A stretch of DNA of 16,004 nt from Oscillospiraceae bacterium (GTDB lineage Bacteria > Bacillota > Clostridia > Oscillospirales > CAG-272). Of the stretch, positions 6,761 to 12,117 are shown in pieces; within the stretch, counting starts at the first letter, position 1; every line of letters begins with the position of its first letter. A program made the position numbers and the translations under genes. The notes under the pieces are model-generated. The model made no database searches. It worked only from the letters and a program-made list of their open reading frames with translations, and had not been told where the DNA came from. The stretch is from positions 1-16,004 of the forward strand of contig WREN01000017.1 of assembly GCA_009779295.1 (NCBI GenBank), read 5' to 3'.

Positions 6761-8554
6761 ATGAAACATCAGATTTTTGATAACAACGAAAACAATAAGA
6801 TTAAAGAAAAAGTATTCACGCCGTTGTATGGTATTAAACTTGGAGACGGATTATTCAGCCGCGTTTTTGAAAACAATATAAAATATTTACAAAAAATAAA
6901 TGTTGATTCCGCTTTGTACTGGTTTAGGAAACGCGCAGGGAAGGACGCCCCGGGAGAACCGTATCGCGGGCATTTCGAAGATAACCTTCACGGTCAGACC
7001 GCAGGGCTTATCCTTATGGGAGCGGGAAATGCCCTGAGGTGGACCGAAAATAAAAAATTACGGGAAACTGTGGATTTCATTATCGGCGAAATAAAAAGCT
7101 ACGGAGATAATGACGGTTATATCATGGCGATTGAACGTGAATTATTCGCGACAAAGGAATATCCGCATTATGTTCGCATTTGGATTACATACGGATTATA
7201 CGCCGCTTATCTTTCGGACAGCAAAGACGCAGGGATATTATTGAAAAACTGGCAGAACTGGTTCAATAACGAATGCGGAGATTTACCCGTAATAAAATAT
7301 CTCAGCCTTGCTTTTCAGGGGGTTGTATGCAGCCCGTTTGTATACAATACGCCGTTCGGAACCAAAAAAGATATCGAAGTAACGCAAAAATATTATGAAG
7401 AGGCATGGCGTTTGGGACAATATATAATGGACGAAAAAGACGTTGTTCAAACGCGCCGTCAGCACGGATACGAACCTCACCCCCACGGAACGGAAATCGA
7501 GGCGTTCGAGGGTTACCTTGATTTATATAAAGCGACGGGTAATTATTATTATTTAAACGCTTTGAAATCGTTTTACGAGACATACAAAAAAGATTGGCAG
7601 CATGTCGGCGGGGGAATAGTGATGTGCGAGTTTGAGAAATCCACTCCCGGGTGCGCGTGGCTTACGCCGCCGAGAGCGTATAACGAATTATGCTGTACCG
7701 CGTTTTGGATATGGCTGAACCAGCGTTTTCACCGGTTATACCCTGATGAGGAAAAATATGTGAACGAGATAGAGAAATCATTGTACAACATAGCGGTTGC
7801 CAATCAGGACGGCGAGGAAACGATAAGATATTTCGCGTGGCTTGAGGGGAAACGCGCTGGCGGCGGACATAGTCATGGCGGGCTTGTTCATTGCTGCTGC
7901 GGAGTTGGGACGCGGATTTTCGGTATGCTTCCGGAATTTTTGTACTCGGTAAACGAAGATTCCGTATATTTCAACATATATAATTCGTCCGGGTTTACGT
8001 GGGAGCGGGAGAATAATATTGTGAATATTACGGAAATATCCGATATGCCTTACGACGGTAAAGTTAAAATTAACATATCGTGCGAAAAAAGCGAAAGATT
8101 CAACGTTATGCTTCGCATACCGGCATGGACCGAAGGGGATATTGAAGTTAAGGTTGGGAATAACGAAAAATACCGCGGGAAAGCCGGAACATATTTGTGT
8201 ATAGAAAGAATTTGGGAAAGCGGTAAAGACAATTTAATTGAATTTGAATTGAATTTTAAATGGAATCTGACAAAATATACGGGAGTTGAAAAAATCGATA
8301 GTTTTGAGAGATACGCTCTTGAATACGGACCGTTATTGATGTCTGTGGTTTCAAAAGAAAATTTTGACGGCGATAATTATCTTAACTTGTTCAAAATAAA
8401 CCTGAAACCGGACGGTTTCAAATCGTGGCTTATAAAAGATAAAGATAACAAGCCATTGAATTATAACATCGAAGGTTATGATAATTTAACATATATTCCG
8501 TATTTTGAAGTTGAAACAGGCAATTATTTCACATGTTATCCATTATATTATTAA
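6761..8554 (+). CDS. DUF1680/GH127-type glycoside hydrolase (putative beta-L-arabinofuranosidase)
   Basis: A 597-residue protein with the DUF1680 (GH127/GH146-like) pattern: an alpha/alpha barrel with HGQTAGLILMGAGNALRW at about 77-94, ELCCTAFWIWL at 309-319, EKSLYN at about 338-343, the cysteine block HCCC at 377-380, and C-terminal beta domains from about 400. In characterised GH127 enzymes Zn is held by a Glu and three Cys, one of which is the nucleophile. Here E309, C311, C378 and C379 line up with these, while C380 takes the place of the usual Pro. No signal peptide is seen, so it probably acts in the cytoplasm on imported oligosaccharides. The only nearby ribosome site, AGGAG at 6738-6742, is 18 bases from the ATG, and a stop just upstream excludes a longer frame. 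It is followed 15 bases later by a solute-binding gene. The exact sugar is inferred, not shown. Confidence 0.82.
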   Translation: MKHQIFDNNENNKIKEKVFTPLYGIKLGDGLFSRVFENNIKYLQKINVDSALYWFRKRAGKDAPGEPYRGHFEDNLHGQTAGLILMGAGNALRWTENKKLRETVDFIIGEIKSYGDNDGYIMAIERELFATKEYPHYVRIWITYGLYAAYLSDSKDAGILLKNWQNWFNNECGDLPVIKYLSLAFQGVVCSPFVYNTPFGTKKDIEVTQKYYEEAWRLGQYIMDEKDVVQTRRQHGYEPHPHGTEIEAFEGYLDLYKATGNYYYLNALKSFYETYKKDWQHVGGGIVMCEFEKSTPGCAWLTPPRAYNELCCTAFWIWLNQRFHRLYPDEEKYVNEIEKSLYNIAVANQDGEETIRYFAWLEGKRAGGGHSHGGLVHCCCGVGTRIFGMLPEFLYSVNEDSVYFNIYNSSGFTWERENNIVNITEISDMPYDGKVKINISCEKSERFNVMLRIPAWTEGDIEVKVGNNEKYRGKAGTYLCIERIWESGKDNLIEFELNFKWNLTKYTGVEKIDSFERYALEYGPLLMSVVSKENFDGDNYLNLFKINLKPDGFKSWLIKDKDNKPLNYNIEGYDNLTYIPYFEVETGNYFTCYPLYY

Positions 8555-8569
8555 AAAGGGGAACTTAAT

Positions 8570-10057
8570 ATGAAAAATTTAACAAAAATAATTATTGCGT
8601 TTTTGGTATTCGCGTTGTCAGTAATAATTATCTCATGCGCTTCAAGTGAACAAAACACACCAAACGCAAATGAAACTCAAAGCGGCAGCGAAAATCCGGC
8701 GGAAACAACGACGGAGATTCTAAAACCGGATATACCTGAAGTGGATTATAACGGCGATACGTTTATGTTTATAGTGCATGATTACGGCGCCGGGGCAACC
8801 TGGGACTCATACGACATATACGCTGACGAAGAAAACGGAGACGCTATCAATGACGCAATTTACCGCAAAAACAGAACTGTGGAAGAAAAATTGAATATCA
8901 ACATAAAAGAATTCCGAATCCTTGATCCTATTAGCGCGCTTACAAAAAGCGTACTTTCGGACGATCCGGAATATGACTGCGCGCAAATAGGCGCGGATTC
9001 GGCGGCGCAAATGGCGAATAAGGGTTATTTGTTATTTTTCGATCAACTGCCGTATGTTGATTTAAGCAAGCCGTGGTGGGACCAAAGTGTAAATCCGTAT
9101 ATGAGTTTGGGAAATAACCAATTTTCCGTCATGGGCGATTTGACTTTGCTGGATAAAGACGGAACGGTCGTCGTATTGTTCAACAAAAAAATGGCGGAAA
9201 ACTATGAAATGGAAAATTTCTACGATTTGGTTAAAAATAACAAATGGACGATGGATAAATATTATTCTTTGATGAAAATGGTAGCAACTGATGTTAACGG
9301 CGACGGACGGATCGGGTTTGATGAGATAGCGGGTCTTGTTGGAGCGCCGTATGTAGGGTTTTACTTTTTCACTACCGGTGAAACTTTTGTTGAAAAAGAC
9401 AAAGATGATTTTCCGAGTTTAAAGTCTCCGACCGAACGCGGAGTAAAAGTCATCGAAAAAATAGTTGGATTTATGAACGATAAAAACGTTTCGACTATTG
9501 CGCAGGATTTAACCAAAGACGGTATACCGGCAGCGAATGTGTACGAGGACGGCGTATATAAAATGTTCCAGGAGGACAGGGCGTTGTTCTTGTATAATCA
9601 ATTAATAGTGCTGCGTTTCATACGCGGAATGGATAACGATTTCGGTATATTACCTGCGCCGAAATTTGATGAAACGCAACCAAAATATAACAGTATGATG
9701 ACTTGGATCTCAAGAGCAATCGCGGTTCCGGTAACGGTCAGGGACAGAATCAAAACTTCGGTAATAATCGAAGCGCTGGCAGCAGAAGGGAAATACACGA
9801 TCATACCGGCATATTATGAAACGACAATTCTAAACAAAGCGATACGCGACGAAGAATCCGCAGATATGCTTGATATAGTATTTGCGTCCCGAATACTTGA
9901 TACCGGAACTGTGTATAACTGGGGCGGAATAGGTTTGATGGTGGATGAGTTATTGAATAACCCGAATGGTTTTGTAGCGAAATTTGACAGCATCTCACAA
10001 AAAGTTGCGACAGAAATGGAGAAGACTATAGAGGCTTTTAAGGAATTGGAGAGTTGA
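8570..10057 (+). CDS. Extracellular solute-binding lipoprotein, paralog 3
   Basis: A 495-residue lipoprotein, the most distant of the three copies here. The signal peptide ends in IISC with C23, then an Asn/Glu/Thr linker to about residue 55. Shared landmarks are NGDAINDAIYRKNRTVEEKLNI (about 89-110), PWWDQ (168-172) and a loop DVNGDGRIGFDE at 241-252, which is a full EF-hand pattern with Glu at position 12, unlike the D-ending loops of the other two. An AGGGG site lies shortly before the ATG, and the gene begins 15 bases after the glycosidase, so the two are almost surely one operon. It probably binds the sugar or oligosaccharide that the glycosidase then cuts. No permease or ATPase follows. 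Confidence 0.85.
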   Translation: MKNLTKIIIAFLVFALSVIIISCASSEQNTPNANETQSGSENPAETTTEILKPDIPEVDYNGDTFMFIVHDYGAGATWDSYDIYADEENGDAINDAIYRKNRTVEEKLNINIKEFRILDPISALTKSVLSDDPEYDCAQIGADSAAQMANKGYLLFFDQLPYVDLSKPWWDQSVNPYMSLGNNQFSVMGDLTLLDKDGTVVVLFNKKMAENYEMENFYDLVKNNKWTMDKYYSLMKMVATDVNGDGRIGFDEIAGLVGAPYVGFYFFTTGETFVEKDKDDFPSLKSPTERGVKVIEKIVGFMNDKNVSTIAQDLTKDGIPAANVYEDGVYKMFQEDRALFLYNQLIVLRFIRGMDNDFGILPAPKFDETQPKYNSMMTWISRAIAVPVTVRDRIKTSVIIEALAAEGKYTIIPAYYETTILNKAIRDEESADMLDIVFASRILDTGTVYNWGGIGLMVDELLNNPNGFVAKFDSISQKVATEMEKTIEAFKELES

Positions 10058-10108
10058 AAAGTATCTACAGTATATGCAGATTAAATAACGACTATAATTC
10101 AACCTGTG

Positions 10109-10123
10109 GTTCTATTTTAGAAC
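10109..10123 (+). terminator. Weak hairpin after the third solute-binding gene
   Basis: GTTCTA, a TTT loop and TAGAAC form a perfect 6-bp stem followed by only three T residues. It lies about 50 bases after the stop of paralog 3. The stem is short and AT-rich and the U tract is poor, so it may be an inefficient terminator or nothing. No better terminator exists in this gap. Confidence 0.3.
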
Positions 10124-10130
10124 TTTACTG

Positions 10131-10217
10131 AACAATACCGTCATTGACTATTTTTGTTACGCGGCTTATAATAATTATAACGGTTGCAATCGTAAAATAA
10201 AAACGAGAGGTATTGTT
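10131..10217. repeat. Split 9-bp inverted repeat flanking the XRE promoter
   Basis: AACAATACC at 10131-10139 and its exact complement GGTATTGTT at 10209-10217 lie on either side of the promoter; the right half touches the start codon and covers part of the ribosome site. The left half is upstream of the -35 box, so it is not in the mRNA from this promoter. A DNA-binding site pair is therefore likelier than an RNA hairpin. Self-regulation by the XRE protein is inferred. Confidence 0.5.
10144..10172 (+). promoter_or_regulatory. Near-consensus sigma-A promoter of the XRE regulator
   Basis: TTGACT at 10144-10149 and a perfect TATAAT at 10167-10172 are 17 bases apart. Transcription would start near 10179, giving a leader of about 40 nt before the XRE start codon. 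Confidence 0.85.
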
Positions 10218-11330
10218 ATGAATATAATTATAAGCGAAAATTTAAAAGAATTGCGTAAAAAGAAAAATAATACGCAGGAAGATTTAGCGGAATTTTTAAC
10301 CGTAAGCAGCGCGGCTGTAAGTAAATGGGAACGCGGCGAATGTTACCCCGATATTGAATTTCTGCCGAAAATTGCGTCATATTATAATATATCAATGGAC
10401 GACTTGTTCGGTATGGGGGAAATCAAGAAGAAAGAACGTATTGATGAATATTTGGCAAAAGACTACGAAATTTCTCTGCAAGAAAAAGATAGAACTGAAC
10501 AATCCAAAAAAAGGATTGCGTTGTGGCGCGAAGCACAAAAAGAGTTTCCCAACAATCATGTCGTTTTATTGAGTTTAGTTTATGCATTGAATTATCCTCA
10601 CTGGTTAGCAAGCGATCATTTTGAGGAAATCGTACAAATCGGCGAACGTTTGCTTGCGGAAAGCACGGATACTTATATTCGTTTTGAAACCATATATACT
10701 TTATGTAACGCCTGTGCGATGAAAAAAGATTTTGAAAACGCAAAAAGATATGCCAATATGACTCCTTCTTATCTTTACAGTAGAGAAGTTTTATACGGAC
10801 GCTGCTTAACAGGAGAAGAACGTATTGAATATAGACAGCGTTGCATAGTGTATTTTATCAGGGATATTTATAAAACTTTCATACAGGATTTGTATGGTTA
10901 TAAAGGCGGTGTATTTGATGGCGGTAAATTTGGCGAAGAAGGTGAAGTAGCAAAAATGTGTGAATTTGCTTTAAGTTTATTTCAACTTCTTTACCCTGAC
11001 AGTGATTTCGGAGAAGATGAACATTGGGTAGCCGCTATTTGTAATGTTTTGACAAATCAATACTCAGGAGTCGATAATGAGAAAGCATTATATTATCTTG
11101 ATGAAACGGCAAACCATTATGTGAAATATTATACGCAGGGCGAATTTAAACACACATCATTTATGGTGAACAGGCTGACTTATCCGGGATATAACAGACC
11201 GAAAGATGTAATGCAAAAAAGCGTCATGCAAGATATAGAAGTTATAGAGAAAACAGCCGACCTTGCCTACATTAGAAACGACGAACGGTACACAGCGGCT
11301 ATGGAGAAATTGAAAAATTTAGTGAAATAA
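10218..11330 (+). CDS. XRE-family helix-turn-helix transcriptional regulator
   Basis: A 370-residue regulator. Residues 5-62 are a Cro/C1-type helix-turn-helix: NLKELRKKKNNTQEDLAEFL, then SSAAVSKWERG with the recognition helix at about 31-40 and the usual YPDIEFLPKIA tail. The remaining 300 residues are helical with Trp/Tyr/Leu-rich stretches, like the TPR-like sensor or dimer domains of many Clostridia XRE proteins, but no defined ligand site is visible. A GAGAGG ribosome site lies seven bases before the ATG. The gene has its own promoter and no partner gene; the next strong promoter begins just 18 bases after its stop. Its target is unknown; the inverted repeat around its own promoter suggests self-control. 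Confidence 0.87.
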   Translation: MNIIISENLKELRKKKNNTQEDLAEFLTVSSAAVSKWERGECYPDIEFLPKIASYYNISMDDLFGMGEIKKKERIDEYLAKDYEISLQEKDRTEQSKKRIALWREAQKEFPNNHVVLLSLVYALNYPHWLASDHFEEIVQIGERLLAESTDTYIRFETIYTLCNACAMKKDFENAKRYANMTPSYLYSREVLYGRCLTGEERIEYRQRCIVYFIRDIYKTFIQDLYGYKGGVFDGGKFGEEGEVAKMCEFALSLFQLLYPDSDFGEDEHWVAAICNVLTNQYSGVDNEKALYYLDETANHYVKYYTQGEFKHTSFMVNRLTYPGYNRPKDVMQKSVMQDIEVIEKTADLAYIRNDERYTAAMEKLKNLVK

Positions 11331-11348
11331 AACAATTTATGAACTATA

Positions 11349-11377
11349 TTGACAAAAACAATCATTTGTGATATAAT
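11349..11377 (+). promoter_or_regulatory. Consensus extended -10 promoter (orphan RNA)
   Basis: TTGACA at 11349-11354, 17 bases, then TATAAT at 11372-11377 preceded by TGTGA, which supplies an extended -10 TG. Both hexamers are perfect. No open reading frame follows before the terminator ending near 11480. Confidence 0.85.
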
Positions 11378-11383
11378 AGATAT

Positions 11384-11481
11384 AATATATTAAAAGCTAA
11401 GTAAGACATTAGTTTTCGCAACATTGTTGCGTGTTAATCATTAGGTTTCGAAAGGTATCCATAATGGGTGCCTTTTGTTTT
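11384..11481 (+). ncRNA. Candidate orphan small RNA of about 98 nt
   Basis: A perfect promoter is followed, about 70 bases after its likely start, by an intrinsic terminator, with no ribosome site plus frame between them. Inside are a hairpin CGCAAC-ATT-GTTGCG (11417-11431) and an imperfect direct repeat, CATTAGTTTTCG at 11407-11418 and CATTAGGTTTCG at 11439-11450 (11 of 12 bases, 32-base period). I do not recognise a known RNA family. It could be a free small RNA, an RNA antitoxin-like element, or a short leader. The evidence is purely the promoter-structure-terminator layout. Confidence 0.55.
11451..11481 (+). terminator. Intrinsic terminator of the orphan RNA
   Basis: AAAGGTATCCA (11451-11461), a TAA loop and TGGGTGCCTTT (11465-11475) form an 11-bp stem with two G-T pairs, followed by TTTTGTTTT. 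Confidence 0.8.
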
Positions 11482-11494
11482 AATTAAAAATAAT

Positions 11495-11524
11495 TTGACA
11501 AAATGTGACAGCATGTGATATAAT
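11495..11524 (+). promoter_or_regulatory. Consensus extended -10 promoter (toxin remnant)
   Basis: TTGACA at 11495-11500, 18 bases, then TATAAT at 11519-11524 preceded by TGTGA. It is followed by AGAGG and an ATG at 11555. Its core and the downstream AATATATTAA resemble the promoter at 11349, as if one came from the other by duplication. Confidence 0.8.
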
Positions 11525-11554
11525 TTAGTAAAATATATTAAGAGGTAATATATA

Positions 11555-11798
11555 ATGGCGATTTTATATGAGGAAATAGAAGAATTTTTGCGTTGGACTA
11601 CAACTAAAAATAGAATGATATCATATAGATTTAGAAGAAATAAATTCTACTGTGCTTGTTGAACAAATGAGAGTAATTGACAAAATTAGGATAGATAAAC
11701 CTATGTACAAAAAGCAAAAATTCGCAAAAATTACATATAATGATTGGCAGGTAATTAATCACCAAATTGAAGTTAATTATTTATTGCAACCTTTGTAA
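11555..11798 (+). pseudogene. Remnant of a MazF/PemK-family toxin gene
   Basis: The ATG at 11555 has a good AGAGG site and reads MAILYEEIEEFLRWTTTKNR but stops after 35 codons (TGA at 11660). A second frame, open from 11619 to the TAA at 11796-11798, reads HIDLEEINSTVLVEQMRVID and goes on KIRIDKPMYKK. That resembles the C-terminal core of MazF/PemK RNases (in EndoA, DSVILLEQIRTIDKQRL). The N-terminal FLRW segment resembles the leading helix of some clostridial PemK proteins. A whole toxin is about 110-150 residues, so the middle, including the catalytic region, is gone and the frame has shifted. No antitoxin frame is seen upstream. The MazF call rests on my reading of the motif, not a search. 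Confidence 0.55.
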
Positions 11799-11815
11799 AC
11801 AATATGTGAATCATA

Positions 11816-11844
11816 TTGACAATATACTATTAAAGTGATATAAT
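11816..11844 (+). promoter_or_regulatory. Consensus extended -10 promoter of the valS leader
   Basis: TTGACA at 11816-11821, 17 bases, then TATAAT at 11839-11844 preceded by GTGA. Transcription would start near 11851, just before the first paired bases of the T-box leader. Confidence 0.88.
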
Positions 11845-11850
11845 ACTATA

Positions 11851-12096
11851 AATATTTTTTAACTGCGATGAAGAGGAGTAGTAAATATTTTCACCGATGC
11901 CCAGAGAACGGCGGCTTGGCTGTGACCGCTGTGACCGGAGAATATTGAAGTCGCCCCGGAGCTGTTGTGATCCGCACGTTACAGCGGAAACGTATTGATT
12001 GATACGTTTGAGATGTGTGCATTTTTGTACATGAATTCAGGTGGTACCGCGTGTTCCCACGTCCTGATAGCTATTGCTATTGTGACGTGGTTTTTT
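11851..12096 (+). promoter_or_regulatory. T-box riboswitch (tRNA-Val sensing) upstream of valS
   Basis: A classical T-box leader. Stem I begins at GATGAAGAGGAG (11867-11878) and holds the AGAGAA element near 11903. In the specifier loop, GAA is followed by GUC at 11950-11952, a valine codon that agrees with the downstream gene. A CCGC/GCGG hairpin (11972-11987) and a stem III hairpin AAACGTAT/ATACGTTT (11988-12009) follow. The T-box core AGGTGGTACCGCG is at 12039-12051; its TGGT can pair with the ACCA end of uncharged tRNA-Val. TCAGG (12037-12041) can pair with CCTGA (12063-12067) as antiterminator, using the base where the terminator stem begins. Uncharged tRNA-Val would therefore switch on valS. 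Confidence 0.95.
12057..12096 (+). terminator. Regulated terminator of the T-box leader
   Basis: CCACGTC (12057-12063) pairs with GACGTGG (12084-12090), an inner ATAGC/GCTAT hairpin continues the stem, and TTTTTT follows at 12091-12096. The left arm competes with the antiterminator at 12063. Confidence 0.9.
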
Positions 12097-12117
12097 ATTA
12101 TATAGGAGGAATGTAAA

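Noticed and set aside
7283..7583. Two overlapping - strand frames within the glycosidase gene
   Set aside because: Both are antisense to conserved hydrolase sequence and lack ribosome sites.
11555..11662. A genuine 35-codon small protein
   Set aside because: The ribosome site is good, but the toxin-like sequence continues in another frame beyond the stop, so a broken gene explains more. A small protein cannot be fully excluded.
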